A DNA stretch of 20,374 nucleotides from Burkholderiaceae bacterium (lineage in GTDB: Bacteria > Pseudomonadota > Gammaproteobacteria > Burkholderiales > Burkholderiaceae), in assembly GCA_947374315.1 (NCBI GenBank), contig CANCBK010000028.1, positions 1 through 20,374 on the forward strand. Direction: 5' to 3'. Made by a program: the position numbers and the translations under genes. The notes under the pieces were generated by a model. That model was given only the letters and a program-made list of their open reading frames with translations. It made no database searches and was not told where the DNA came from. Numbering within the stretch: the first letter of the stretch is position 1; every line of letters begins with the position of its first letter. Positions 1-9,266 of this stretch are shown piece by piece.

Positions 1-862
1 ATGTATTGCGTCGCCAAAGAAAGCCTGCCACCATCGCGCCAAATCCTGCCAACATAGTTACATGGAGGCCGGATATAGAAATTAAATGCCCAATTCCGGT
101 GGCATTGAATACACGCCAATCTGCCTGGTCAATGGCATTTTGATCACCCATTACCAGGGCTGCAATCACCCCACCATATCGAGCATCCTTAGGCAATAGA
201 CGCTGAATCTTTTGCCTCAATTTCCAGCGTTGATATTCCATTGCGAGAGAAAACTCGCCGAGCTTAATATCTTGCTCAAGCAATAACTCCCCAGAACGCA
301 CCGATCCGCTGGCGCCAAAGTCTTGATGAAAAGACCAGCGTTCAAAATCAAAGGTATGCGGATTTAAAGATCCATAAGGTCGCTTGATCTTGACCTTAAA
401 CTCCCAACGCTGACCCGGTATGACCTCGGGAATATTCTGGGGATTACGCCATGCAGGTTGCCAACTTAAATACACCTGCCGAGGAAATGACTCAATCTTA
501 TTTCTACCCAAAAATGCATGATCCACTTGAAAGGAAAATTTTGCTCCAACTGGAGAGCTCTGAGGCAAGGCATTGACTCTGCCCTCAAGTAAAAGATCTT
601 TACCCTCATACTCCATCGAAAGAATATTACTTAAACGTTTTTGCGCATAGTGCGCATTCCATGCAAATCCCAGCGCAAGGCAACAGAGCGCGCCCAAAAT
701 CGTATTTACAAATCGATGTCTAATATGCACATAGTTTAAATAGATCCCAAGCAATGTGGAGGCGATAAGCAGTGCGCAAATCCATTCCCACCGTTCTGGT
801 ACTGTAGGCAAAAATAGAAGGAGTGATCCCCCGGCGATGAACGCCGTAATATTGATGCGCAA
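1..862 (-). CDS. comEC: ComEC/Rec2 DNA-uptake channel protein, N-terminal part (cut by window edge)
   Basis: Inner-membrane channel protein that carries single-stranded DNA into the cell during natural transformation. Reading leftward from about 862 the frame is open to the window edge, giving about 287 residues. It opens with hydrophobic segments (GGSLLLFLPTVPERW, ICALLIASTLLGIYL, LGALCCLALGFAW), then a soluble region, then the family hallmark GIGHLISISGLHVTM close to the edge. The C-terminal competence domain and the metallo-beta-lactamase-like domain lie outside. The start is uncertain: the frame has no ATG between the upstream in-frame stop and the first membrane segment. The best choice is TTG at 862-860, four bases past the tatD stop; ATT at 892-890 is the alternative. 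No ribosome-binding site is visible, so it probably depends on translation of tatD. Last visible gene of the lolC-lolD-tatD-comEC unit. Identity is secure, the start is not. Confidence 0.9.
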   Translation of the reverse strand, partial: MRINITAFIAGGSLLLFLPTVPERWEWICALLIASTLLGIYLNYVHIRHRFVNTILGALCCLALGFAWNAHYAQKRLSNILSMEYEGKDLLLEGRVNALPQSSPVGAKFSFQVDHAFLGRNKIESFPRQVYLSWQPAWRNPQNIPEVIPGQRWEFKVKIKRPYGSLNPHTFDFERWSFHQDFGASGSVRSGELLLEQDIKLGEFSLAMEYQRWKLRQKIQRLLPKDARYGGVIAALVMGDQNAIDQADWRVFNATGIGHLISISGLHVTMLAGFGAMVAGFLWRRNT

Positions 863-866
863 GTTT

Positions 867-1727
867 TTAAGAAGTAGATTGTGGGTTCGAATGGCCGGCC
901 ATTAAAGCCGACCAACGGGGTAGTGCCTGCATGGCATTTTGCCAAACTACTACTGAGAAATCCTTCTCGCTCATGCCACAAATACCCGCCAACTGTCGCG
1001 CAATTCTGGGAAGAAAAGCGGGCTCATTGAGTAGGCCACCTTCGTCTCTGAGCCAAGCCGGATGGATGTCTGGGGCATCTGTTTCAGTAACGATGCAGTC
1101 AATTGGCAACTCTTTTAATAGACGACGAATCTGCAAAGCGCGATCAAAAGTCGCGGCGCCACCAAATCCCAATTTGAATCCAAGTTCAATAAATTGATGT
1201 GCCTGCTGATGACTACCATTAAAGGCATGAGCGATTCCGCCGGGGACTTTTCTTTTCCGCAAAGCTTTTAAGATCGCATCTTGCGAACGGCGCACATGCA
1301 AAATCACTGGTAACTGAAATTGCTCGGCCAAATCTAGTTGCGCGTGAAAGAAATACTCTTGACGCTGGGGATCAAGCCCCTCAACAAAATAATCTAGGCC
1401 AATCTCACCAAGACCAACAAATCGAGGATCACCTAATGATTGCTCAATCCGGGATTGAAGAATATTAATATCAGTATCCTTAGCTTGCGCGATATACAGG
1501 GGATGTATGCCTAGGGCATAGACTAGGCCTGGAATTTGATTAGCATAAAGACTTACTAGTGCTTTAGCCCGATCGCAATCAGCCACTTGCACTGTAGGCA
1601 GCAAAATGGCTTTAACACCCTCTGCCACCGCTCTCGAAATAATCTCCGGCAGTATGTCCGAAAACTCTGGAGCATCTAAATGGCAGTGGCTATCAATCCA
1701 AGCCAGGCCTTCACTGACTTTGCTCAT
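867..1727 (-). CDS. tatD: TatD-family metal-dependent deoxyribonuclease
   Basis: Cytoplasmic TIM-barrel hydrolase of the TatD (YcfH/YjjV) family; members are metal-dependent DNases linked to DNA repair and fragmentation. It has 286 residues, normal for the family. The metal ligands are all visible: D12-S-H14-C-H16 at the N-terminus, E108 in GLGEIGLDY, H144 in LHVRRS, H167 in HAFNGS and D217 in TETDAPD. The LNEPAFLP segment near 233-240 also matches the family. The ATG overlaps the lolD stop by four bases (ATGA), so translation is coupled. Because it sits between a lipoprotein-transport ATPase and comEC, its exact paralogue group (YcfH versus YjjV) cannot be settled here. No anomalies seen. 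Confidence 0.93.
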   Translation of the reverse strand: MSKVSEGLAWIDSHCHLDAPEFSDILPEIISRAVAEGVKAILLPTVQVADCDRAKALVSLYANQIPGLVYALGIHPLYIAQAKDTDINILQSRIEQSLGDPRFVGLGEIGLDYFVEGLDPQRQEYFFHAQLDLAEQFQLPVILHVRRSQDAILKALRKRKVPGGIAHAFNGSHQQAHQFIELGFKLGFGGAATFDRALQIRRLLKELPIDCIVTETDAPDIHPAWLRDEGGLLNEPAFLPRIARQLAGICGMSEKDFSVVVWQNAMQALPRWSALMAGHSNPQSTS

Positions 1728-2434
1728 TGCGAAAAAGTCTTTAATACTCCGCGCTCTAAATGCAAAATACGGTCACAACGTTTAGCGCGGACGGGATCAT
1801 GGGTCACAATCACAAAAGCAGTGCCTTGCTCACGTGCAATATCCAGCATTAAGTCAAACACTCCATCAGCTGTTTCGGTATCGAGATTACCGGTCGGCTC
1901 ATCTGCCAAGACACAAGCTGGATTTCCAACCAAGGCACGCGCTACCGCAACCCGTTGACGCTCACCACCAGATAACTCACCAGGCGTATGTTGAACTCGC
2001 TGAGACAATCCAACGGCATGCAACATTTTATTTGCACGCTCCATAGATTCTTCATTACTCAGCCCACGAATGCGTAAAGGCAAGGCGACATTCTCAACCG
2101 CACTGAATTCATCTAAGAGATGGTGGAACTGGTAAATAAATCCGAGACTTCGATTGCGCAGTTGATCCAACTTTTTGGCAGGCAATTTATGGAGATTTTC
2201 ACCAGCCAGAGTCACCGTACCAGCGCTCGGAGTATCCAAGCCGCCCAATAGATGCAACAAGGTACTCTTTCCTGAGCCGGAAGATCCAACAATGGCCACC
2301 TTCTCAGAAGTGCTCACCTCAAGATCAATTGCTTTTAGGACGTCGACTCCTGTCGGCCCTTTACCGTAAGTCTTTGCAAGGTCAGACGCACTCAGAATGA
2401 CTGCATTGGCAGATTGTATTTTTAGATCACTCAT
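1724..2434 (-). CDS. lolD: LolD, ATPase subunit of the lipoprotein-releasing ABC transporter
   Basis: Cytoplasmic ATPase that drives release of outer-membrane lipoproteins from the inner membrane to LolA, working with LolC/E membrane subunits. It has 236 residues with a complete ABC domain: Walker A GSSGSGKST (50-58), the Q-loop in IYQFHHLLDEF (about 100-110), signature LSGGERQ (154-160), Walker B CVLADEP with catalytic E179, and the H-loop histidine in VTHDP (H212). The Q-loop region is characteristic of LolD within the MacB-like ABC group. I chose ATG 2434 because a strong GGAGG lies at 2448-2444, nine bases upstream; a longer open frame to 2509 runs inside lolC and lacks support. The start overlaps the lolC stop by eight bases (ATGAGTGA), which implies translational coupling. 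Confidence 0.95.
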   Translation of the reverse strand: MSDLKIQSANAVILSASDLAKTYGKGPTGVDVLKAIDLEVSTSEKVAIVGSSGSGKSTLLHLLGGLDTPSAGTVTLAGENLHKLPAKKLDQLRNRSLGFIYQFHHLLDEFSAVENVALPLRIRGLSNEESMERANKMLHAVGLSQRVQHTPGELSGGERQRVAVARALVGNPACVLADEPTGNLDTETADGVFDLMLDIAREQGTAFVIVTHDPVRAKRCDRILHLERGVLKTFSQ

Positions 2435-3689
2435 AACGTAATGCCTCCGCAGGCTGAACTTGGGCAGCGCGTCGACTTGGATACAGGGTAGCCAATACAG
2501 AAAGACCAAAAGCCATCAAGCCAACAGTAATCACATCGGACAAGCGAACATCTGAAGGCAACTCGCTAATGAAATACACATCGCGCGGTAAAAAGCGCAC
2601 ACGGAAAATAGCCTCGATAGCAGGAACGATAACGTCAATATTCAGGGCAATCAGTAAACCCAATCCCACGCCAGCTAGAGAACCAAGCAAACCAATTGCT
2701 AAACCCTGCACCAAGAAAATCCGTTGAATTAATCCAGGGCTCGCGCCCATTGTGCGCAAGATCGCAATATCAGCCTGTTTTTCATTTACCGTCATCACCA
2801 AGGTGGAGACTAAATTAAATGCGGCCACTGCAATAATGAGCGTCAAGATAATGAACATCATCTTTCTTTCAGTTTGCACAGCGGCAAACCAATTGCGGTT
2901 CGAGCGTGACCAATCGGTTACCCAAAGCGCTTCGGGAACTACCTGCGCTAATTCAGAGGCAACCTCTGGTGCGCGTTGCATGTCATCCACCTTTACACGC
3001 AAACCAGAGGGATCGTGCAAGCGCAATAAAGCAGCGGCATCTTTCCAGTGCATGATGGCAAGAGAGCTGTCATATTCATAATGGCCGCTATCCACAATGC
3101 CGACCACTTGTAGAGTGCGCATTCTAGGCATGGCACCAGCTGGCGTCAGATCGCTCTCGGGCACAATCATATTAATTCGATCGCCAACACGCGCACCCAC
3201 CATATTCGCGAGTTGCGCCCCTAGGGCCACACCAAAGGTACCTGGCTTGAGATCCTCAATACTGCCAGCGATAAACTGCTTAGGCAAATCAGAGACCTTG
3301 CCCTCCTCACTTGGAAGCACCCCACGAATTGCCACACCGCGCATGACACTCTCGCGGCTCAACAAGCCCTGAGAACTGACCATCGGGGCAACGCCAATGA
3401 CATGGGGCTGGGCGGCCACCTTGAGAGCAATGGGCTCCCAGTTAGCCAAACCATCAGGGGCGGTAATTTCCACATGAGACAGAACAGAAAGCATGCGATC
3501 GCGCACTTCCTTTTGAAAACCATTCATGACGGAAAGAACCACAATCAGGGCGGCAACGCCTAAAGCGATGCCCGCGGTGGATATTCCAGAAATAAAAGAG
3601 AGGAAGCCATCACGCTTACCCACCGTCTTGCGACGCTTCGATCGGGTGTATCGCAGGCCAATTTCTAGCTCAATAGGGAGTCTCAACAT
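2427..3689 (-). CDS. lolC: LolC/LolE-family lipoprotein-releasing permease subunit
   Basis: Inner-membrane subunit that pulls acylated lipoproteins out of the bilayer using LolD ATPase. It has 420 residues from ATG 3689; a GTG two codons upstream (3695) is also possible. Layout is typical: one N-terminal membrane helix (ISTAGIALGVAALIVVLSV, about 35-54), a large periplasmic domain of about 200 residues, then three C-terminal helices (MMFIILTLIIAVAAFNLVST, LVQGLAIGLLGSLAGVGLG, ITVGLMAFGLSVLATLYP). It ends with the usual PSRRAAQVQPAEALRYE tail. Only one permease gene is present beside lolD, so it may act as a homodimer (the LolF arrangement known in other proteobacteria), or a second permease may be encoded elsewhere. 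There is no ribosome-binding site ahead of the start; a TAAACT hexamer ends seven bases before the ATG (see findings). First gene of the leftward unit. Confidence 0.93.
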   Translation of the reverse strand: MLRLPIELEIGLRYTRSKRRKTVGKRDGFLSFISGISTAGIALGVAALIVVLSVMNGFQKEVRDRMLSVLSHVEITAPDGLANWEPIALKVAAQPHVIGVAPMVSSQGLLSRESVMRGVAIRGVLPSEEGKVSDLPKQFIAGSIEDLKPGTFGVALGAQLANMVGARVGDRINMIVPESDLTPAGAMPRMRTLQVVGIVDSGHYEYDSSLAIMHWKDAAALLRLHDPSGLRVKVDDMQRAPEVASELAQVVPEALWVTDWSRSNRNWFAAVQTERKMMFIILTLIIAVAAFNLVSTLVMTVNEKQADIAILRTMGASPGLIQRIFLVQGLAIGLLGSLAGVGLGLLIALNIDVIVPAIEAIFRVRFLPRDVYFISELPSDVRLSDVITVGLMAFGLSVLATLYPSRRAAQVQPAEALRYE

Positions 3690-3756
3690 AGTCACAGTTT
3701 AGTGAATCGCACGGCCAAATGGATGGATTCTGTAAATGCCACCTAAAATCAGGGGA

Positions 3757-4716
3757 ATGACTACCCATTTCACCCCCCAGCAAGCTCAACTGCGTCGCTT
3801 TACCCTCATGCTGCCGGGGGAGGACGCATTTGACCCAGAGCAGGATGAAAGCACCCCTCCCAACGGATTACCGCAAGAACGCCTCCTATTGGGAAGTAAG
3901 CTACCGATTGCGCCAATCTTGTTATTAGGTCAAAGCGGGTTGCCATTGGACCCCGATGAGGTCATTGCCTGCCTCCAGCCAGTCCACCTGCACGCCACCC
4001 GGGACCATTTGATTTTGATGGCTCAAGATCAAATTGATCTGACCTCCGAAGAATCTGCCCAATTGCTCGAAGTTGCCCTTCCTTTTATAGAAGAAGATTT
4101 TCAGCGCAGAATGTTATTTCAAGGCCCGCATCACTGGTTTATTTCCGCCGGTCCATTTAGCACCCTAGCCAGCCACTCCATAGATCAAGCCCATGGTCGC
4201 AATATTGATTGGTGGATGCCGCGCGATACCAGCGAATGGGGTGTCGCCAAACTCTGGCGCAAGCTCCAAAATGAAATTCAGATGTTGTGGCATATTGATG
4301 CTGTCAATGTAGAGCGTGAACAACACGGCCTTCCCAGCATTAACTCCCTATGGATTAGCGGCATTGGCAAACTAAATGATGTAAGAGTGCCCAGCTTCCT
4401 GCAGGGCATTAAACGTTTATATGGAGGGCACCCCTTGCTTCCTGGCTTAGCCAAATATCTTGACATCCCAAATCAGCATGCGATTGATTTCTCAAAGCTG
4501 ACGAATGCCTTTGCATGGATTGATCATCCTGAAAACGCTTGGGATGAATTAAGCAAGTCTCTATTGGATAAAGAGTTGGATGAGATTGACATCATCGATT
4601 TCCCAAAAGGCAAGGTTCGCCACAGAACCTTCACAACAAAAGATATGCATAAAAAATCATGGGTCTTCTGGAGAAAGTCTGCCCCTTTAACTTGGCAAGA
4701 AATCACTGCATCATGA
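3757..4716 (+). CDS. RpfE-type conserved protein (function not established)
   Basis: A 319-residue soluble protein resembling what is annotated in beta- and gammaproteobacteria as 'regulatory protein, RpfE type'. The name comes from the Xanthomonas rpf cluster, where, as I recall, rpfE lies near recJ, prfB and lysS, the same neighbours as here. Visible features are an acidic N-terminal part, HHWFISAGPF, the WWMPRDTSEW segment with tryptophans, WRKLQNEIQMLWH, and a SLWISGIGKL segment. No signal peptide or membrane helix. I see no catalytic motif that fixes a reaction. ATG 3757 was preferred over ATG 3736: AGGGG at 3752-3755 is only one base from 3757, too close for normal ribosome binding, and TAAAAT at 3744-3749 may be a -10 for a leaderless message. 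Its stop overlaps the recJ start (ATGA), so the two are coupled. Confidence 0.8.
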   Translation: MTTHFTPQQAQLRRFTLMLPGEDAFDPEQDESTPPNGLPQERLLLGSKLPIAPILLLGQSGLPLDPDEVIACLQPVHLHATRDHLILMAQDQIDLTSEESAQLLEVALPFIEEDFQRRMLFQGPHHWFISAGPFSTLASHSIDQAHGRNIDWWMPRDTSEWGVAKLWRKLQNEIQMLWHIDAVNVEREQHGLPSINSLWISGIGKLNDVRVPSFLQGIKRLYGGHPLLPGLAKYLDIPNQHAIDFSKLTNAFAWIDHPENAWDELSKSLLDKELDEIDIIDFPKGKVRHRTFTTKDMHKKSWVFWRKSAPLTWQEITAS

Positions 4717-6464
4717 CGATGAGCCTATTTTCACAGCGCCCCTTTTCTGATCGCACGGCTACTTGGCTACAACAAAGCGGCTTGCATCCATTGCTAGCCA
4801 GATTGTTTGCGGCACGCGGGATCGCTAAGCCAGAAGAGCTTTCCCTAGATCTCAAGCAACTACTGTCGCCGGTAGACCTTAAAAATTGCATCAGCACTGC
4901 CGCTCTGCTGGCGGATATCCTCGAACGCAAAGAGCCCATGCTGGTGGTAGCCGACTATGACTGTGATGGCGCCACTGCATGTGCGGTCGCCGTGCGTGGC
5001 TTGAAGATGCTAGGCGGCCCTGACACTGCGATTCAATTCTTAGTGCCCAACCGTTTTACGATGGGCTATGGCTTAACACCGGAAGTAGTGGACTTGGCTG
5101 CCCAACAGAACCCCAAGCCTCAATATCTCATCACCGTAGATAACGGCATCGCTAGCGAAGCTGGCGTAGATCGGGCTCGCGAGTTGGGCATGGAAGTGAT
5201 CGTGACCGATCATCACCTACCAGGAGATCGACTACCTAAAGCCACTGCGATTGTGAATCCCAATCAGCCTGGCTGCACCTTTCCAAGTAAAGCGCTTGCT
5301 GGTGTAGGCGTGATGTTCTATTTACTTGTAGCGTTGCGTGCCGAGCTGCGCAAACGAGGAAAATTTACGGCTGAGACACAGCCAAAGATCGAGGGGCTAC
5401 TGGACTTAGTTGCATTAGGCACGGTGGCCGATGTCGCGCAACTCGATCGTAATAATCGCATCCTAGTTTCCAATGGATTGAAACGCATACGCGCTGGAAT
5501 TTCCCAAGCAGGCATTCAGGCGCTATTTCAGGCAGCTCTACGTGATCCCCGTAAAGCCAATACCTTTGATTTGGGTTTTGCCATTGGCCCGCGCCTCAAC
5601 GCAGCGGGACGCCTTGCGGATATGACTTTGGGTATTCGCCTTTTGCTCAGCGATAAAGCCGATGAAGCCATTGAAATGGCGCATGAACTTGACCGCATTA
5701 ATCGTGAGCGGCGTGTCATTGAATCTGGCATGCAAGAGGCGGCACTTGCCCACCTTGCAGAAGATCAACTGGCCGGCACCATAGCAGATCGCTCTAGCAT
5801 TTGTCTATGGAACCCAGAGTGGCATCAAGGCGTTGTCGGCATCGTGGCCTCACGCCTCAAAGAACGCTTTAATCGTCCTGCGATTGTCTTTGCTCCCGCC
5901 GATGGGAGTACAGGTGAAGAGTTGCGTGGCTCCGGGAGATCGCTGACGGGCTTTCATTTGCGAGATGCCTTGGACATTGTTTCCAAGCGTGAGCCTGGTC
6001 TGATTCTGAAATTTGGCGGCCATGCGATGGCGGCAGGCCTGAGTATCAGAAAAGCGGACTTTGAAAAGTTTGACGCCTTATTTCAACAGGTCGCAAATGA
6101 GTTACTCAATGATGAGCTACTGGAACGCCGCCACATTCATGATGGTCCACTGGCTTTATCGGAATTCACGACAGAAACAGGCGACCTCCTTGCCGAGGAA
6201 ATCTGGGGGCAAGGCTTTCCTCAGCCCATTTTTTATGGGGAATTTGAGGTTGCCCAGCAGAGTCTCATGAAAGAAAAGCACCTCCGCCTCCAGCTTCGCC
6301 CCATTGGGGATGGCCAGCTTTCAAGCAAGCCGTTTACTGGAGTTTGGTTTAACCGGACCCAGCCATTACCAGCCAAGGCTACGCTAGCCTATCGCCTAGT
6401 GACCGACCGCTTTCAAGGGCAGGCGCGCGTGCAACTCATGATCGAAGCCCACGACGAGGGCTGA
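4713..6464 (+). CDS. recJ: RecJ single-stranded-DNA-specific 5'-3' exonuclease
   Basis: DHH-superfamily nuclease that degrades single-stranded DNA 5' to 3' in RecF-pathway recombination, mismatch repair and base-excision repair. It has 583 residues, close to the E. coli length of about 577. Metal-binding motifs are intact: DYDCDG (81-86), the TVDNG aspartate (D143), TDHH (165-168), LGTVADV (about 235-241), then the DHHA1 part with [26 protein letters not shown] and GGHAMAAG (435-442). The start at 4713 overlaps the stop of the upstream gene by four bases (ATGA); an earlier in-frame ATG at 4659 would add 18 residues unlike RecJ and is rejected. Followed after 28 bases by prfB. Confidence 0.95.
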   Translation: MTMSLFSQRPFSDRTATWLQQSGLHPLLARLFAARGIAKPEELSLDLKQLLSPVDLKNCISTAALLADILERKEPMLVVADYDCDGATACAVAVRGLKMLGGPDTAIQFLVPNRFTMGYGLTPEVVDLAAQQNPKPQYLITVDNGIASEAGVDRARELGMEVIVTDHHLPGDRLPKATAIVNPNQPGCTFPSKALAGVGVMFYLLVALRAELRKRGKFTAETQPKIEGLLDLVALGTVADVAQLDRNNRILVSNGLKRIRAGISQAGIQALFQAALRDPRKANTFDLGFAIGPRLNAAGRLADMTLGIRLLLSDKADEAIEMAHELDRINRERRVIESGMQEAALAHLAEDQLAGTIADRSSICLWNPEWHQGVVGIVASRLKERFNRPAIVFAPADGSTGEELRGSGRSLTGFHLRDALDIVSKREPGLILKFGGHAMAAGLSIRKADFEKFDALFQQVANELLNDELLERRHIHDGPLALSEFTTETGDLLAEEIWGQGFPQPIFYGEFEVAQQSLMKEKHLRLQLRPIGDGQLSSKPFTGVWFNRTQPLPAKATLAYRLVTDRFQGQARVQLMIEAHDEG

Positions 6465-6480
6465 GCTGCAATAACCCCCT

Positions 6481-6492
6481 TATAATCAGGGG
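6481..6492 (+). promoter_or_regulatory. Perfect -10 hexamer and CCCCT/AGGGG dyad directly before prfB
   Basis: TATAAT at 6481-6486 matches the sigma-70 -10 consensus exactly and ends six bases before the prfB ATG, so a transcript starting at the usual distance would have essentially no leader. No convincing -35 is visible at 16-18 bases upstream (GGGCTG region). CCCCT (6476-6480) and AGGGG (6488-6492) form a five-base inverted repeat around the hexamer, which could be an operator or simply chance. AGGGG touches the ATG, too close for a normal Shine-Dalgarno contact. Confidence 0.45.
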
Positions 6493-7597
6493 ATGGAAGC
6501 CGAACAACTCAATACTATTTCAAATACCCTCTCCGATCTGCTCACTCGTGAGCAAGCACTTCGGGGGTATCTTTGACTTCGAAGTAAAGTCACGCCGCCT
6601 TACTGAGGTGAACTCCATCCTTGAAGATCCCACCATCTGGGACGATCAAAAGAAAGCGCAAGCCCTCGGCAAAGAAAAGAAATTGCTCGATGGCGTGGTT
6701 ACCACTCTCACGGATCTAAATTCTAATATCACTGGCGCCCTCGAACTATTCGATATGGCTAAAGAAGAAAGTGATTTCGAGACAATTGGCGCGATTGAAA
6801 AAGATGTCGAGAATTACAGCAAGATCATTGGCGATTTAGAGTTCCGCCGCATGTTTCACAACGAGATGGATTCATGCAACTGCTTTATCGATATTCAAGC
6901 AGGGGCTGGTGGCACAGAGGCTTGTGATTGGGCCAGCATGCTGTTTCGCCAATACCTCAAGTATTGCGAGCGCAAAGGTTACAAAACCGAAATCTTAGAA
7001 GAGTCTGATGGTGATGTCGCCGGCATCAAAAGCGCCACGATCAAAGTGGATGGTGAATACGCTTATGGTCACCTGCGCTCAGAAACAGGTGTGCATCGGT
7101 TGGTACGCAAATCCCCCTTTGACTCCTCTAATGGTCGCCACACCTCTTTTGCCAGTATTTATGTCTATCCAGAAGTGGATGACTCGATTGAGATTGATGT
7201 GAATCCAGCGGATATACGGACTGACACCTATCGCGCCTCTGGTGCGGGTGGTCAACATATTAATAAGACTGACTCTGCTGTGCGCTTAACCCACCTTCCA
7301 ACTGGAATTGTGGTGCAGTGTCAGAATGATCGAAGCCAACATCGCAATAGAGCGGAAGCCATGAGTATGTTGAAGTCCCGCCTATATGAGCATGAGATGC
7401 AAAAGCGTCGTGCGGAACAAGACAAGCTTGAAGCCAGCAAAACCGATGTGGGCTGGGGTCATCAAATTCGCTCCTACGTTCTCGATCAAAGTCGCATTAA
7501 AGACTTGCGCACTAACGTTGAGATTTCCAATACACAAAAAGTATTGGATGGAGATTTAGATGCCTTTATTGAGGCCAGCCTAAAGCAAGGTGTCTGA
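6493..7597 (+). CDS. prfB: Peptide chain release factor 2 (programmed +1 frameshift)
   Basis: Class I release factor that recognises UGA and UAA and hydrolyses peptidyl-tRNA on the ribosome. The gene is in two frames: ATG 6493 to an in-frame TGA at 6574-6576 (27 sense codons, starting MEAEQLN, ending LRGYL), then a +1 shift into the frame starting GAC at 6575 (DFEVKSRR). The joined protein is 367 residues; E. coli RF2 is 365. Key motifs are present: the SPF anticodon tripeptide at 207-209 in [14 protein letters not shown], and the catalytic GGQ at 252-254 in [19 protein letters not shown] distinguishes it from RF1. A conventional gene caller that ignores the shift would start at GTG 6548 and lose the true N-terminus. 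Lies between recJ and lysS, an arrangement common in proteobacteria. Confidence 0.96.
6561..6577 (+). promoter_or_regulatory. prfB autoregulatory +1 frameshift site
   Basis: The sequence CGGGGGTATCTTTGAC contains the known RF2 recoding parts in order: a Shine-Dalgarno-like GGGGG (6563-6567), a three-base gap, the slippery CTT codon (6571-6573) and the UGA stop (6574-6576) followed by C. When RF2 is scarce the ribosome pauses at UGA and slips from CUU to UUU, entering the +1 frame; when RF2 is plentiful it terminates. This is well-established biology for the family and the sequence matches it closely. The upstream purine run is cgGGGGG rather than the E. coli AGGGGG, a small variation. Confidence 0.96.
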
Positions 7598-7631
7598 TTC
7601 ATTACTCCCATTCCAGTTATTGAAAACCCCT

Positions 7632-9188
7632 ATGAACGATCAAGTGAATTCCAACCCCAGCCAAACCCCCGCCACCGAAACGATTGATGAAAATCACATC
7701 ATTGCCGAGCGTCGCGAGAAATTAGCCAAGTTACGCGAAGGCGGTGTAGCCTTTCCAAATGACTTCGTGCCGACTCACTTAGCCGCAGACCTTCATACCC
7801 ACTACGATAGCCTCACCAAAGAAGAACTTGCCCTCAAAAAAGTGCACGTGAAGGTGGCTGGTCGTATGGTACTCAAGCGCGTAATGGGTAAAGCCAGTTT
7901 TGCCACCATTCAAGATCGCAGTGGCCAGATCCAGTTCTATATCAATGATGAAATCAGCGGTGCCGATATTCATGGTGCCTTTAAGCACTGGGATATGGGC
8001 GACTTCATCTCCGCCGAGGGTAATTTATTCAAAACCAATAAGGGCGAGCTCTCCGTAGAATGTAGCAATCTACGTCTCCTAAGCAAATCTTTACGCCCAC
8101 TGCCAGATAAGTTTCATGGTCTCTCTGATTTAGAAACCAAATATCGTCAACGCTATGTTGACCTCATCGTCAACCCAGAAAGTCGCAATACTTTCAGAGC
8201 GCGAAGCAATACGATTGCTTCATTACGTCGTCATATGCTCGATGCAGACTTCATGGAAGTGGAAACACCAATGCTCCACCCAATTCCTGGTGGCGCTACA
8301 GCCAAGCCGTTTATTACCCACCACAATGCTTTAGACATGCAAATGTTCTTACGCATTGCACCAGAGCTCTATTTAAAGCGCTTGGTAGTAGGCGGCTTTG
8401 AACGTGTCTTTGAAATTAACCGCAATTTCCGCAATGAAGGCGTGAGCCCGCGTCACAATCCAGAATTCACAATGATGGAGTTCTATGCCGCTTATACGGA
8501 ATATCGTTGGTTGATGGATTTCACGGAAGGCTTGATTCGTGCAGCAGCAATTGATGCCCAAGGCACGGCGGTATTGACCCACCAAGGTCGTGAACTTGAT
8601 CTAAGTAAGCCTTTCCAACGCTTAACCATTACTGAAGCCATCCTCAAATACTGCGGCCAGTCGAATAAGAGCTATGAAGCCGCTCAATTGGAAGATGTTG
8701 CATTCATTCGCGCTGAATTGAAAAAAGGTGGCGAGAACCCAGATAGCCCTACCCTCAAGAATGCAGGTATTGGCGCACTTCAATTGGCTTTGTTTGAATT
8801 AGTTGCCGAAGCCCATCTTTGGGAGCCAACCTACATCATTGATTACCCAATTGAAGTCAGCCCCCTCGCCCGTGAATCCGATACGCGCCCAGGCATTACC
8901 GAGCGCTTTGAATTATTCATCACAGGTCGTGAGATTGCCAACGGCTTCTCTGAGTTAAACGATGCGGAAGATCAAGCAAATCGCTTCCGTAAACAAGTCG
9001 AGCAAAAAGAAGCGGGGGATGAAGAGGCGATGTACTTTGACCACGACTTCATTCGCGCCCTGGAATACGGCATGCCTCCAACCGGCGGTTGCGGTATCGG
9101 CATTGATCGTCTCGTCATGCTATTAACCGATGCTCCGAATATCCGTGATGTGATTCTGTTCCCTCATCTGCGTCGCGAAGAAGAATAA
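7632..9188 (+). CDS. lysS: Lysyl-tRNA synthetase, class II
   Basis: Charges tRNA-Lys with lysine. It has 518 residues from ATG 7632 (E. coli LysS about 505). An N-terminal OB-fold anticodon-binding domain (about 60-175, with [18 protein letters not shown]) leads into the class II catalytic core: motif 1 around [20 protein letters not shown], motif 2 [20 protein letters not shown], and motif 3 [16 protein letters not shown] followed by [16 protein letters not shown] at 7590 overlapping the prfB end would add 14 residues; I prefer ATG 7632 because the added part is not family-like, though neither start has a good ribosome-binding site. Only 34 bases separate the chosen ATG from prfB, so the two are likely co-transcribed. 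A strong terminator follows. Confidence 0.95.
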   Translation: MNDQVNSNPSQTPATETIDENHIIAERREKLAKLREGGVAFPNDFVPTHLAADLHTHYDSLTKEELALKKVHVKVAGRMVLKRVMGKASFATIQDRSGQIQFYINDEISGADIHGAFKHWDMGDFISAEGNLFKTNKGELSVECSNLRLLSKSLRPLPDKFHGLSDLETKYRQRYVDLIVNPESRNTFRARSNTIASLRRHMLDADFMEVETPMLHPIPGGATAKPFITHHNALDMQMFLRIAPELYLKRLVVGGFERVFEINRNFRNEGVSPRHNPEFTMMEFYAAYTEYRWLMDFTEGLIRAAAIDAQGTAVLTHQGRELDLSKPFQRLTITEAILKYCGQSNKSYEAAQLEDVAFIRAELKKGGENPDSPTLKNAGIGALQLALFELVAEAHLWEPTYIIDYPIEVSPLARESDTRPGITERFELFITGREIANGFSELNDAEDQANRFRKQVEQKEAGDEEAMYFDHDFIRALEYGMPPTGGCGIGIDRLVMLLTDAPNIRDVILFPHLRREEE

Positions 9189-9211
9189 TTAGCCTTACTC
9201 TTTAGAAATAC

Positions 9212-9245
9212 AAAAGCCGCAGAATGATGGATTCTGCGGCTTTTT
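9212..9245. terminator. Bidirectional intrinsic terminator between lysS and the osmC-like gene
   Basis: Perfect ten-base inverted repeat GCCGCAGAAT (9216-9225) / ATTCTGCGGC (9231-9240) with a five-base loop, flanked by AAAA on the left and TTTTT on the right. The T run follows the stem in plus orientation (lysS side) and the A run gives four U in minus orientation, so it can end both converging transcripts. Confidence 0.93.
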
Positions 9246-9266
9246 ACTGCATCGATCTACTCAAAT

